Positions 1 through 10,954 of a stretch of 64,000 bases of DNA are shown piece by piece. The translations under genes and the position numbers were made by a program. The DNA is from Achatina immaculata. Taxonomy: Eukaryota > Mollusca > Gastropoda > Stylommatophora > Achatinidae. Position 1 is the first letter of the stretch; each line of letters starts with the position of its first letter. Location of the stretch: positions 30,813,687-30,877,686 of the forward strand of contig CM019707.1 in assembly GCA_009760885.1 (NCBI GenBank), written 5' to 3'. The notes under the pieces are model-generated. The model ran no database searches and had not been told where the DNA came from. It saw only the letters and a list, made by a program, of their open reading frames with translations.

Positions 1-1246
1 ACTGTAGAAGTTGACTCGAGAATAAAAAGTAAACAGCAGTTAATGACACGAGGAAGATAATGACATAAAACAGAGCACAATGTAGTATGGTTAGTCTGGA
101 AGAATACAAAGCATCTAAGACATGAGAGAAAGAAAAATGAGAATAACCATAACTTGGACCTTGACTCCCATTAAAAAAAAAAAATAACCACCTTGTCATG
201 GATGTCAGACAGCCAAGCAGAAAGTAAATTATCCTCTCGCAGCTAGAAAGAGTGGTTATTCTGGTAGATTAGATATGTAACAACAATCTTAACCCAACAC
301 TACAGTATGTCAAAGATTTTTTTTTTTGAAAGAAACAAACCCCAGAACTTCAGTCCTGCCTCTGACAAGCGGCTTTGTAAATAACGTTATTTTATGAATA
401 ACATTACAGATTTTACGAGAGAAAAAAAATTAGTCCTGTTTAAACATCACTTTATTTTTTTAACTATCTTTCAGATATCAAACAGCAAGAAGAAAGCAAG
501 GATGATGAAAAGGAAAAATAAAAAAAGACAAAAAAAAAAAATTTGCAGACAGGACAGATTTTAAAGTTTACTCTCAGTTTTCAGAACTGTGTAGGAAAGT
601 GTTAAGCGTCAGGACAGTACACATTTACCTTGTGTTCAATGATGTCTAATTACATATTTGTTCATTTCACAGAACCAGGTCATCTTATCCTAAAGACATG
701 TTGGCTAAGCTCTCAGCTTCCTTCCTCCTCTAACCACCCACATATACCCACCCCCACCTACCCAACACATTCTGACAATTATGCCAGCTGAAAGAAGTTA
801 CACCAGCAACCAAAGTCAAACTGAATAAACTGCTTCTGTCATCCTCACCCCTCTTATAGCTGTGAAGAAAAGATGGAAAACTGGTAGGTGACTGGTTATG
901 AAAGATTTACTAGTTTCAGGTGGTGAGATTCCAAATGGCAGAAAAGAAGCCTTATGTCAACTTACACCAATGATTCGGGCATGCCACTGTTTGAATATCA
1001 ACTCTATCTTCCTTAAAATAGGCTATATCAAATAATTTATGTTGTTTTTTTAATAAATGCACACCTGAAATAAAGTCATGAATAGGTAAGGCAAAATCAG
1101 TTTTTCTGACACGAAGAAGATACTAACAAATAAGATGTCCCTAAAAGTGAGGAAAAGAGTATCAGGGCTAATACTGAAACTGGTTGTGAAACATGGACAT
1201 TTAACAAAAAGGTGACAAAGAAACTGAAAGTAACAGAGATGTAGTT
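1..1246. other. Filamin intron, nothing recognised
   Basis: AT-rich intronic sequence with homopolymer runs (A-runs near 172-184 and 527-541). A small open frame on the minus strand (1,050-1,277) has no recognisable domain. The exon that should follow exon A, a 144-147 nt exon starting with Gly-Ser-Pro coding, was looked for and not seen, so it probably lies beyond the window. Confidence 0.5.
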
Positions 1247-1955
1247 TTAACTCTTCCCGTACCGCAGGAAGAAACATGGTTGTTCTGTTTGGTGCCGGAG
1301 TAAAAGCGCGGGTCTTGACATGTGTTGGGGGTATAGTTGGAAAAGTGAATGAAATACAGTATTTCCATGTTATGTGTACTTATTATGTTTCAAAATAACT
1401 AAAAATGTATAAATATTTCATAAATGCAGAGTTTTTTTTGGAAAAGAAAAGTAATGTGACGTCTTTTAGACAATAATTGTGTCCTACTTACCATCAGCAA
1501 GGTCTAGGGTACAGTACGTACCATCTGAGATGCCTAGAACTACCTGTCAATCTCATTTTGTGATTGTATGTGCCTTTCTCACTAAAATAATGTCTGAAAT
1601 AGCATTCTAACTACTTCTCCAGTCATCTAAATGTTTAGATCTACTTAGGATACATTCAAGAACAGTGGTCTGGTCATAGGGGATGACCATACCTCTATCT
1701 ACATCACCAAAAATTGAAATTTCTCACAGAAAACTTCTATTTTCACCCTCGTAACTAAGCACTCTTTGGTCATTTTGAAAAATGTCATGGGGCATGCGCA
1801 CTAAATGTTTACAATCTAAACATTACACTGGGTTTTTAATGAAACAAAGCATACAGCGAAATATAGTCACATGACACTACAGACACAAATCGGAAGTGAC
1901 CATTTTTAGTCATTAGGCACAGGAAGAATTAAATACAGTGGACAGAGAGAAAAAC
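1247..1955 (+). mobile_element. piggyBac-like TTAA element, old copy
   Basis: This ~700-bp stretch is collinear with the better-preserved copy at 6,171-6,859. Both share a start at TTAACTCT, a 'gggggtatagtt' block, a 'ctcactaaaataatgtctga' block and a 'taactacttctccagtc' block. Its left end is TTAACTCTTCCCGTACCGC. The right end has decayed to a GGACAGAGAG-like sequence that only partly matches the inverted terminus. There is no transposase, so it is non-autonomous. Assignment to the piggyBac superfamily rests on the TTAA boundary and terminal inverted sequence only. Confidence 0.55.
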
Positions 1956-2892
1956 AAATGGAAAGATCCTCAAAGAAGTTTCAGAATGATGGAAACTGTA
2001 AGAAGATAACAGTCAAAATTTGATGGAAGTGTCACAAAAGAAAAGAGAAGTTTGAGAACTCACTTCCTGGAAAAATCAAGGGAAAAACGAAGAGAAAGGG
2101 GCCATGAGAAAAATATTTCAGTGGACGGATCATGTTACATGGAAAAATAAAAGGATCTGAACTATTTGAAAACACCAAGGATTGTACAAGATTATGAAGT
2201 TTGATTGGCAAAGCTATCCACCACAGAACATAATAATAATAATTTCCCATCATCAAATGCTCAAAGAAGGATCAAAAGATAGAAAAGTTTCTGTAAAATG
2301 ATCTGCCACAATCCTATAATGCTTCAAAATTCTAAACTCTTCTGCAGACTTGGTACTGATACAATTCTCCTCAATGTTTCTGATTGATTTATTTCTTTTC
2401 AGTCCTCCTTTTCTGCTTCTCCCTATCTCTATATTTAACTTGCTGTTATTAGCTAGTTTCATCTTAAACTGGACCATCCAAGCAAATAATGCTTGCTTAT
2501 GAATACTTACAGCAAAATCATTAATGGAACAGTAAACTACTTTCTCCTTTCCTGGGCAATCTACTCTAAATGCTTTAAACTTCTCAGTTTTACTAACTTT
2601 TTTTTTTAACATTCATCAGAAGTTTGTTCTTTTCTATTATCAAGTTTATGTTCTGGATCTGAACCAATCTGTTAACCTAGGAATAGCATAGCAGCTCCAA
2701 AAATCCTGCTTCCTGTCTTTTCCAGGCTAACCATGTGGTTAAAAAAAAAAAAAACAGACCAGTATATCAATGGCATCAGAGAGAAAATTATGTACTATAT
2801 TTAAAATATTTCTCCGTATTTCTTTTCTTTTTGACCAATACACAAGAGAAGGCATCTTATCGTTAAAGCCAATTTTATTTTAACCCACTCAC
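1956..2892. other. Filamin intron, no supported gene
   Basis: Intronic sequence downstream of exon A's donor. It contains a 119-codon minus-strand open frame (2,253-2,612), Lys/Ile/Phe-rich, with no recognised domain and no splice sites that would fit filamin phase 1. It is treated as chance or as very decayed transposon sequence. Confidence 0.4.
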
Positions 2893-3066
2893 CTCGAATG
2901 GCTTCTCCATTGAACTGTGTGTGTATCTGGTGCAGTCCAGCTCTCTTTGGGGTGAAGGTCACCTTAAACCTTGTGTTTCCCTCATCCTGGACATAGTTGG
3001 GCACAATTTCATCATCATGCATGACCAGGATCTCAAGGTTTCCATCTCCTGCTTCGCTTGCATCCA
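2893..3066 (-). CDS. FLN: Filamin exon A (174 nt): start of Ig repeat X4
   Basis: Exon of the 168-174 nt class. The acceptor reads tgttctag and the donor CGAG|gtgagtg; both ends are phase 1. It encodes DASEAGDGNLEILV early, then a TRFKVTFTPKRAGLHQI stretch, ending in FNGEAIRG. The leading codon is completed by exon B's final C, giving Leu (SFT-L-DASEAG), where sister repeats have Ile or Val. DASxAGxG followed by F.V.F.P...G.H.I...F.G..I.G is the hallmark of a filamin Ig repeat. It is the closest equivalent of exon E, which has the same length. The repeat is unfinished in the window because the next exon is missing. A retrotransposon tail on the opposite strand begins ~35 nt upstream of the acceptor. 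Confidence 0.95.
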
Positions 3067-3099
3067 CTAGAACACAGGAAATCAGATAATACTTTTCAT

Positions 3100-3590
3100 A
3101 AATGGTTATAATTGTGTATTCAAAAATCAAGTTAAGATTATTCAATTTAAATGTAATATCTGCCCTCATTTATGCATGAAAAAGCTGGAAAACAACTAAA
3201 GAAATAAACAACAAATTAGACTCTTTTGAAAACAAATGCCTGAGGAAAATACTCCGTATAAAGTGGAATGAATTCAAGAACAATGCAGTGATAAGGCAGA
3301 TGAGTAAACAACCTGTCTCATAGGTGATCAGAAAAAGAAGATGGACATGTGTCAATCATGTGATGAGAAGAAACTTTCCGAAACAAACTAAGAAGTGGAA
3401 CACAACAGGCTGAAGAAAAAGAGGTTGATTATGTGAAACTCTAAAGAATTAACTCATTGTTAAGAGAGGCTAGTTCAGTGGGCATTAATTCCTTGATAAG
3501 GTTGAAAATCTCACCGAAAGAAAGAAAAACTTGGCGAACTACTAGGCAAGCCCTATGTGACATTTAATGGCACAGGAAGGATGTAAGATG
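3100..3590 (+). mobile_element. RTE-like non-LTR retrotransposon 3' end (family 1)
   Basis: This 5'-truncated copy contains the decayed C-terminus of a non-LTR reverse transcriptase, read on the plus strand: WKTTKEINNKLDSFENKCLR, then RKRRWTCVNHVMRRN and a 'SLDKVENLTERKKNLANY'-like end. The 3' tail ends in 'ggcacaggaaggatgtaag', the shared terminus of all family-1 copies in this window. Stops and frameshifts interrupt it. It lies antisense to filamin, just upstream of exon A's 3' splice site. Confidence 0.8.
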
Positions 3591-4185
3591 TGTATTCATT
3601 AATTAATAAAAATGCTCCTATTTTATAAAAAATAGTCCAACATAACACTGTTATTGCTGTATCTTCCTGGAACCATGAGCAGAAGCAGAATGTTCTTTGG
3701 AGTTGATGCAATGAAGGTTAAGAGGCACATGCAAACCAAACTGGGAATGGGTTTTGGTAGCTAGTAATAAAGACCCAGAATGGATCCCAAGCAAGCTTCT
3801 CAGCACACTCCACCACCAACTTGATGACCACAGCAAGTCCTGCCAAGTTAAAAAGGTTGAGTTTTTTTACCAGGATCACCAATGAAGAGGTGGGACAGAG
3901 ACTTAGCTTTGGCCCATCGGCCCTGATAGCAGTACTATCACATTAAGCACAGTCTTCTTTGGTTCCGATAGTTAAAATACATAAAAAACTTCATTCAAAT
4001 ATGACAAAAAAAAAAAACACTGTCACACCACACAGCAGTGGTTCTGAAAGTCTCATGTCCCAATCATCACTTATCAACCCATACTGCCCCTAACCCCCCC
4101 CCCCTCCATTTCTATATATATTAAACCATCATGTAGAAAAGATTTTCACCATTATACATTCTTTTATGGTGGTAATTACTCCCCT
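3591..4185. other. Filamin intron, mostly unassigned
   Basis: No gene seen. At ~4,036 the sequence CAGTGGTTCTGAAAGTCTC resembles the left terminus of hAT-like elements found elsewhere in this window, but no matching right end was identified. A C-run lies at ~4,096-4,106. Confidence 0.35.
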
Positions 4186-4189
4186 TAGG

Positions 4190-4387
4190 CCTGCAATGGA
4201 CCGTCTTGGAAGGGTACATAATGGGAAAAAGAAAAAGAGGAAGACCACGATGAAGATGGCTGCAAGACATCGTTGAGGATCTGGAAATGGATGCAACAGC
4301 AGTAGGCCATCTTGCTCACAACCGAAAGGCCTACAGGAGTGCTGTTTGGGAGGCAAAGTTCCGCAAGGGACATGCAAATGAATGAAC
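4190..4387 (+). mobile_element. Non-LTR retrotransposon 3' end (family 3)
   Basis: Plus-strand translation gives GYIMGKRKRGRPR-W-QDI, then EDLEMDATAVGHLAHNRKAY and a conserved tail 'KFRKGHANE' followed by stop. This is the basic C-terminal segment of a non-LTR reverse transcriptase. It is almost identical to the copy at 32,250-32,555, so the family is a real dispersed repeat. It is strongly 5'-truncated. Confidence 0.8.
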
Positions 4388-4437
4388 GAAGCCTGCAATT
4401 TCTTCCTGGGAAGTCATCTGCCAAGTTACTGAGAATC

Positions 4438-4672
4438 ACTGCCATAAAGACACTTAGGTATATGGTGCTAGTGTCTATACTTTCCTTGACTTGACAGCGC
4501 ACCCTAGGGTGATGTGGTCAGCACCACACCTGGCTGCCTTTCCTTCCCCAACTCTAGAAGGAGCCAGGTGCCTATTTCTACAGCCTGGGTGACCAGGTCA
4601 CCTCTGTCCAGACTTCAACCACAAACCCATATGAGAAAAACACATTGACCACTACACTACTCAGACACAGAA
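4438..4672 (-). mobile_element. tRNA-derived SINE (family S1), minus orientation
   Basis: Read on the minus strand, it starts with a tRNA-like head GTGTCTGAGTAGTGTAGTGG (A-box region). The S1 body follows ('cacccaggctgtagaaatag', 'ggaaggaaaggcagccaggt', 'gtcaaggaaagtatagacac'). It is the same element as 40,455-40,713 but more diverged, with a degraded B box. Confidence 0.75.
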
Positions 4673-5278
4673 AAATGACAAAAGTACATAAAAATAATTT
4701 TAAAAATTAAAGAATAAAGCTTGAATACTAGTATAAAAAATACTCTTCTAAGCTTTGGGAATCTTGACCAAAAACTCTGGAATCATAGTTTCTTCCTTTG
4801 ATACAAATGACAGTCTCATAAAAGACATTTTCCATTAGATCCAGTGAATAAAATTTGGACCTGACTCTTCTGCCATTGCGAGGTGTTTGTTTTAACAGGT
4901 GGCTGTGGCAGCACATTCCTGTCAACAATACAGAGGGATCAGTGGTTTCCATGGTAATGACCGTGCAGAGAGGCCTTTCTTAGGTCTATTCAGTGAAGTA
5001 AGGACAGCATAGGAATCATGGGTCCCCATTCCAGATGATGCCTTCCTTAAAGTTTTTCATTACATCATCAGCTTTTCAGTTCATATATACACAGAGGTTC
5101 CTACAAAAAATGATAGGATTACTTTTGTGAATAAAACAGTACTCACAGATAAGAGGTGGAAATTAATGTGAAAATACTAAAATGGCTGATGAGGCAGTTT
5201 CTGAAACTAGAAAGAGTGGGCTTTATTCAGAATGACCCTGTTTTAAAAATGTGTACCTGGTATAAGGTACTGAGAAAA
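4673..5278. other. Filamin intron, nothing recognised
   Basis: Unique AT-rich intron sequence lying between the SINE and the tandem duplication. No open frame with a recognisable domain. Confidence 0.4.
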
Positions 5279-6766
5279 ACTGCTATGAAAACGGACAAAA
5301 TCTGTCTGCAAGGTGAGACACACTATATTACACTGCACACATCTGTCAGATGATAAAGGGGAAAACTAGGATACTGTGCAGCTCAGCTCCGTGGTTAAGG
5401 AACTTTTCCCATGTCACAGTGGGTGATTAACTCTATCCGGGCCACCTAAAAATACAGACGTTCCCGTCAGTGCCACACAAAAAGCGCAGATCTTGATATG
5501 TATAGGGGGTATAGTTGTAAAAGTGAATGTACAAAGTATTTCCACTTTAAAATTATACATATTATGCATGAAAATAGTTGTAAATGTAAGAAGATTTCAT
5601 AAATGAAGAGTTTTTTTAGGAAAAAAGAAGTAGTGTGATGATTTTAGCTGATAATTGTGTAGTGCTTACCATTGGCGATGCCTAGATGTACAATGTTTAC
5701 CACTGGTGATTTCCAGATCTACTTAAATTTTCATCCGATCTCGTTGTGTGGTGGCATTCTCACTAAAATAATGTCTGAAATAACCTTCTAACTACTTCTC
5801 CAGTCCATTTAATAGGTCTAGATGTACTTGGGGTACATTCAGGAACAGTGGTAGGGTCATAGGACATGCTTTATGCCTTTGAAATCACAATAAATATGGA
5901 AATTTCTTAGTTAAAACATCGAATTCGCTCGGTTGTTAGCCACGCTTTGGATTGAACTATGAAAGGTCACCAGACATGCGCAGATAAATCGTGTACAGTA
6001 AAAAGTTTTACAATAGTTTTACACTGCTATGAAAACGGACAAAATCTGTCTGCAAGGTGAGACACACTATATTACACTGCACACATCTGTCAGATGATAA
6101 AGGGGAAAACTAGGATACTGTGCAGCTCAGCTCCGTGGTTAAGGAACTTTTCCCATGTCACAGTGGGTGATTAACTCTATCCGGGCCACCTAAAAATACA
6201 GACGTTCCCGTCAGTGCCACACAAAAAGCGCAGATCTTGATATGTATAGGGGGTATAGTTGTAAAAGTGAATGTACAAAGTATTTCCACTTTAAAATTAT
6301 ACATATTATGCATGAAAATAGTTGTAAATGTAAGAAGATTTCATAAATGAAGAGTTTTTTTAGGAAAAAAGAAGTAGTGTGATGATTTTAGCTGATAATT
6401 GTGTAGTGCTTACCATTGGCGATGCCTAGATGTACAATGTTTACCACTGGTGATTTCCAGATCTACTTAAATTTTCATCCGATCTCGTTGTGTGGTGGCA
6501 TTCTCACTAAAATAATGTCTGAAATAACCTTCTAACTACTTCTCCAGTCCATTTAATAGGTCTAGATGTACTTGGGGTACATTCAGGAACAGTGGTAGGG
6601 TCATAGGACATGCTTTATGCCTTTGAAATCACAATAAATATGGAAATTTCTTAGTTAAAACATCGAATTCGCTCGGTTGTTAGCCACGCTTTGGATTGAA
6701 CTATGAAAGGTCACCAGACATGCGCAGATAAATCGTGTACAGTAAAAAGTTTTACAATAGTTTTAC
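5279..6766. repeat. 744-bp direct tandem duplication (two copies)
   Basis: Positions 5,279-6,022 and 6,023-6,766 are the same sequence at an offset of 744 bp. Every stretch compared by eye was identical, including homopolymers. The junction has short microhomology (ACTG followed by C-A/T-ATGAAA). Each copy contains the left part of the piggyBac-like element: it is truncated at 6,022 in the first copy and complete to 6,859 in the second. Near identity implies a very recent duplication or an assembly artefact. Confidence 0.92.
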
Positions 6767-6859
6767 ACTGCAATGAAACAAAATCGCTACAATGATCATG
6801 GCAGGCACTAGACTAACAGGAAGAATTCATTATAGTGTCGATGGCAGAGAAAGAGTTAA
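6171..6859 (+). mobile_element. piggyBac-like non-autonomous element with TTAA ends
   Basis: The element begins TTAACTCTATCCGGGCCAC and ends in a sequence whose reverse complement is TTAACTCTTTCTCTGCCATC. That gives ~18-bp imperfect terminal inverted repeats including TTAA at both ends, the target-site signature of piggyBac elements. It is ~690 bp with no transposase frame. The left 596 bp also occur at 5,427-6,022 because of the tandem duplication, and a diverged copy lies at 1,247-1,955. The right end stops ~30 bp from filamin exon B's donor. Confidence 0.7.
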
Positions 6860-6889
6860 AAACATAAAGCAAAAGTAATGAACACTTAC

Positions 6890-7027
6890 GTGTAAAAGAC
6901 ATTGGTCTATTCACCAATCCCGGCATAATGTTTGACACTTTAACTCTAGACGAATCAAATACTTTAATGGTGAATGGACTCCCCTGAATTGGAACACCAG
7001 CATAGTCGATGTACACCTTGTGTGCTC
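6890..7027 (-). CDS. FLN: Filamin exon B (138 nt): end of Y3, start of X4
   Basis: Exon of the 138-141 nt class. The acceptor is ttataacag and the donor TTACAC|gtaagt; both phase 1. It encodes AHKVYIDYAGVPIQGSPFTI, the closing strand of repeat Y3 with the GSPF signature, then the linker VFDSSRVKVSNIMPGLVNR and PMSFT opening repeat X4. Corresponding exons N, J and F have the same layout (hxVxhxxxxVxGSPF...linker...F). The donor lies close to the terminus of the piggyBac-like element. No anomalies are seen in the reading frame. Confidence 0.96.
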
Positions 7028-7525
7028 CTGTTATAAAAATTTGTTTCAAGTGAGAAAATGGAAAAGAAAGAACATAACATTCAGAATGAAAATGAATCTA
7101 CCCACATAAAAGTGCTAACTCCCTAAAGGTCAGATTTAAATTTTCTTTCTTATTTAATTCCTCCTGTCCTATCCTGTCCACCATTAACACTTTTTTTTCC
7201 ACTTCCTTTTACCGTAACACTTGCTAGCACTAGAAGTCATTACATCTGTCGAGTTAGGTTGAAATGGAACCTGTTTAAATTTAGCCCAAAGTGCAGCCAT
7301 CATATGTCTTCTGAAACCTAGACTTGACCTTTACAAGAAAAGCTTTACTTATTCTGCTGCTCATCTTTGGAATACCCTCCCATGTGAAACTGACAGGAGT
7401 TTGACCAAGCTGTTTATCTGAACTCCTGAAAGTCTCAGTTTCCTCATAGTACACGGGCAGAAATCTGTGGACTGCTTACTGTCAAATGCTGAGGTGCTGG
7501 TAGCTTTCATTCAGCAAGGTCATTT
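7028..7525. other. Filamin intron, nothing recognised
   Basis: Intron between exons C and B upstream of the satellite. Unique-looking sequence with no coding potential recognised. Confidence 0.4.
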
Positions 7526-8614
7526 TCTCAGACAGAATAGTGTCATGTACAATATCTCTCAGATAGAATAGTGTCATGTACAATATCTCTCAGACAGAAT
7601 AGTGTCATGTACAATATCTCTCAGACAGAATAGTGTCATGTACAATATCTCTCAGATAGAATAGTGTCATGTACAATATCTCTCAGATAGAATAGTGTCA
7701 TGTACAATATCTCTCAGATAGAATAGTGTCATGTACAATATCTCTCAGACAGAATAGTGTCATGTACAACATCTCTCAGATAGAATAGTGTCATGTACAA
7801 TATCTCTCAGATAGAATAGTGTCATGTACAATATCTCTCAGATAGAATAGTGTCATGTACAATATCTCTCAGATAGAATAGTGTCATGTACAATATCTCT
7901 CAGATAGAACAGTGTCATGTACAATATCTCTCAGATAGAATAGTGTCATGTACAATATCTCTCAGATAGAATAGTGTCATGTACAATATCTCTCAGACAG
8001 AATAGTGTCACTTACAATATCTCTCAGATAGAATAGTGTCACGTACAATATCTCTCAGATAGAATAGTGTCATGTACAATATCTCTCAGATAGAATAGTG
8101 TCATGTACAATATCTCTCAGATAGAATAGTGTCATGTACAATATCTCTCAGATAGAATAGTGTCATGTACAATATCTCTCAGATAGAATAGTGTCATGTA
8201 CAATATCTCTCAGATAGAATAGTGTCATGTACAATATCTCTCAGACAGAATAGTGTCACTTACAATATCTCTCAGATAGAATAGTGTCATGTACAATATC
8301 TCTCAGATAGAATAGTGTCATGTACAATATCTCTCAGATAGAATAGTGTCATGTACAATATCTCTCAGATAGAATAGTGTCATGTACAATATCTCTCAGA
8401 CAGAATAGTGTCATGTACAATATCTCTCAGATAGAATAGTGTCATGTACAATATCTCTCAGATAGAATAGTGTCATGTACAATATCTCTCAGATAGAATA
8501 GTGTCATGTACAATATCTCTCAGACAGAATAGTGTCATGTACAATATCTCTCAGACAGAATAGTGTCATGTACAGTATCTCTCAGACAGAATAGTGTTAT
8601 GTACAATATCCTCA
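7526..8614. repeat. 31-bp minisatellite, ~35 copies
   Basis: The unit is 31 bp, running AGATAGAATAGTGTCATGTA followed by CAATATCTCTC. Variation is mostly a T/C change in AGATAG versus AGACAG, plus rare changes in the CATGTA block. There are no spacers. It sits within the C-B intron and is followed at once by a foldback element. Confidence 0.97.
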
Positions 8615-8624
8615 GTAAGAGGTG

Positions 8625-8804
8625 AGTAGAATTGGAAGGAGGCATATGGTGCAGTTTTACAAAAACAGGAAGGAAGGAAGGAAAGCAATAAGGAGTATGA
8701 ACAATGAAATGGTTATGAAAGACAACAATAACTTCCTTCCTTCCCTCCCTCCCTATCTATCTGCTGTCATAAAACTGCACCATACACCTCCTCCCAACTC
8801 TACT
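8625..8804. mobile_element. Foldback (inverted-repeat) element next to the minisatellite
   Basis: Two ~35-bp arms (8,625-8,659 and 8,770-8,804) are inverted copies built around GGTGCAGTTTTA, with AGTAGAATTGG versus AGTAGAGTTGG at the outer edge. The interior contains GGAAGGAAGGAAGG and, in reverse, CCTTCCTTCC, extending the pairing potential. A small MITE or cruciform-forming element is likely; no target-site duplication was identified. Confidence 0.65.
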
Positions 8805-9026
8805 AGTATCAGTTTTACAGCAGTTAACATCATAATCATCCTGCATAAATGAGAGGTGAACATTGTCTAATTTGACACAGTACTCATGAGTATTTTTCCA
8901 TAGACTTTTTTATGTATCTTCTATAACATTTGATTTTTTTTCAATGTATTAACTTTTCTTAGATGTCATATCATAAACTGGTTTTACATTTTATTATCTC
9001 ATAAAATCTTTTATGTTTTGACTTAC

Positions 9027-9110
9027 CAATAGTTGAAGGGTGCCACTCAATCTTTGCTGTCCCATCTCCTCTTTCATTCAGCCTGCATGGGACATTCAAA
9101 CCTTCGGGAT
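9027..9110 (-). CDS. FLN: Filamin exon C (84 nt): middle of Ig repeat Y3
   Basis: Smallest exon class. The acceptor is cctcctttcag and the donor CTATTG|gtaagt; phase 1 at both ends. It encodes DPEGLNVPCRLNERGDGTAK then IEWHPSTIG, with the first Asp codon split over the D-C junction. The pattern [G/D]P.G..VP.......G....Y/W.P..IG is shared with exons O, K and G and matches the filamin strand C-D-E segment before the G-strand. It joins exon B as PSTIG-AHKVYIDY without gap. Confidence 0.95.
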
Positions 9111-9770
9111 CTGAAAGGAGGATGAGGAGGAGGAGGAAGTAAAAACATCAATGAAATGAGTGACAGCTGTGACACTGGCACAAACAAAATGACAGAAATT
9201 TTAGTTGCTGTAACTGTTATCACTACAACTGTAGTCATTTTGCAAGTCATCATCATTTTCATCATCCGCAATAGGGTGTCATGGGTAATCATGCATCCAT
9301 GCAGATTTTGAATGTTGATGCTTTTCATGAGCTCAAGTGACTCTTTTTTTTATAATACCAAACTGTCCACTGTTTTCTGTCTTGGCCTCCCTCTATTTTA
9401 CCACGTATCTTTCCTGTTTTTACACTTACAATGTACTCTTTCATGTTTTTTAATTCCTACAATGTTTTCAAGTTTGTTTTATATTTATAAAGTCTTCTTT
9501 CAAGTCTTTATATCTGTTATTTTTTCTTTCATATTTTCATAGTTATAATATTTTTTTCTTGTTTTTTTATAATGCCTTTGTTCTTTCTTTAAATCTTTAG
9601 TGATTACTTTCTTATCCAGGTGTACTTTCAAGTTTTGCTCAAGAATGAATATACAACCCTGTAACATGGTAAAAGTTTAGAACCTGAACTATCTTGTCAC
9701 AGATTATATAAAATTCACGGTTAAAAAGCTTCATATGCTAAATATAGACAACAGAAATTGCATACCCTAC
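9111..9770. other. Short filamin intron D-C
   Basis: 660-nt intron with GAGGAGGAGG/CCTCCTCC and T-rich runs. Small open frames on both strands have no homology that I recognise. Confidence 0.5.
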
Positions 9771-9917
9771 CTACTATCCTAATATTCATGTCATCAAAGG
9801 ATCCATATGGAGATGTGACGCTAAAGCCAGCATTTTTGTTGCATGCAACCATATTCCAGCTGTTCCCTGTTATTCTAATTCCTCCAACATCAATGATGTT
9901 TACATTGAAAGGGCTAC
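9771..9917 (-). CDS. FLN: Filamin exon D (147 nt): end of X3, start of Y3
   Basis: Exon of the 144-147 nt class. The acceptor is ggtttgctag and the donor ATAGTAG|gtaggg; phase 1. It encodes GSPFNVNIIDVGGIRITGNS, finishing repeat X3, then NMVACNKNAGFSVTS and DDMNIRIV at the start of Y3. The donor region contains two GTAG motifs 4 nt apart; only the downstream one keeps the frame, joining as NIRIV-D-PEGLNVP. Like other Y repeats, this one lacks a canonical DASxAGxG opening. Confidence 0.94.
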
Positions 9918-10309
9918 CTAGCAAACCAAATTAAAAAAATCAAATGTAAGATCCTTCTCAATAAAGTGGAATTTAGGGGAGATAACACATAATTTCAACT
10001 TTGACCTGCTTCTGACCTCACAGAATAAAATATGGAAATATACAAAACACAAAAGCCTACAACTTACAAACAATGGAATTTTTAAAAAAAAGCTTAAAAT
10101 GTAACAGCCCTGAAGAAACTTTGAAGAATAATGCCAAAGAGGTAACTCTCCAAAACTAATGAAAACAGAATATGAAAAAAACATGGAATCTCCCAATAAA
10201 GAGAATAATAAGATTAATGGCACTGAATATGACACTGTCAGAGAAATTACTGTAACTGGTCAAGACCTTGTCTACATCCAAACAGATTTCCCTGAAAAAC
10301 ATGATGATG
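9918..10309. other. Filamin intron, nothing recognised
   Basis: Intron E-D sequence between exon D and the 27-bp repeat; no domain found on either strand. Confidence 0.4.
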
Positions 10310-10460
10310 ATGGCCTGGCCAATGGTATAGGAAACAATGGGTTCCTAACGGTATAGGAAACAATGGGTTCCTAGTGGTATAGGAAACAGTGGGTTCTCAA
10401 TGGTATAGGAAAGGTATAGGAAACAATAGATTTCAAATGGCAGGGGAAAGGATGGGTTCC
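10310..10460. repeat. ~27-bp minisatellite, about 5 copies
   Basis: The unit is GGTATAGGAAACAATGGGTT followed by a variable CCTAA/CTCAA-type ending. Copies degrade toward 10,460. Confidence 0.85.
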
Positions 10461-10954
10461 CAATGATGTTGAAATTCATGGAAAAATCTGTCTTTGGTGA
10501 TTAAAGAAAGCCACTTTGGCTGACTTCCAGTCTGGCTGACCACCAGTCTAGCATAATCTCTGTATTACCTTGGCAATGTTTACTCAAAAGCTCCAAGTTT
10601 ACAGAGACATGCAACAGCAGCAATAACAACATCATCAGGAATGAAATTATGAGCAAGAGATGAAAATGCCACACTAAGAATGATGACATAAAAGGATGAT
10701 TTTATTGTGATATAAGTAACATTCTGAGAAGATCAATAGGAAAATAAGCAGAGGTAATTATATAGACTCTGTTCTGGAGTTTGACCAAAAAAAATGACTG
10801 CAGAGAAAAAACAAACAAAAGAGATAAGGACTATTTTAACAGGGTTAAAGTTTTGGGTATTGTCACCAAGAAATTAAAGTTGCCAACTATATGACAGAAC
10901 TAACTTACTGATGAAAATATCATATTAAAATTATCTCGTCTATTCTACAAGATG

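Noticed and set aside
2253..2612. 119-codon minus-strand frame as a host gene or filamin exon
   Set aside because: No filamin motif, no phase-1 splice pair and Lys/Ile-rich composition expected from AT-rich intron.
7526..8614. CRISPR-like regular repeat array
   Set aside because: Units are directly contiguous with no spacers and the context is an intron of an animal gene.
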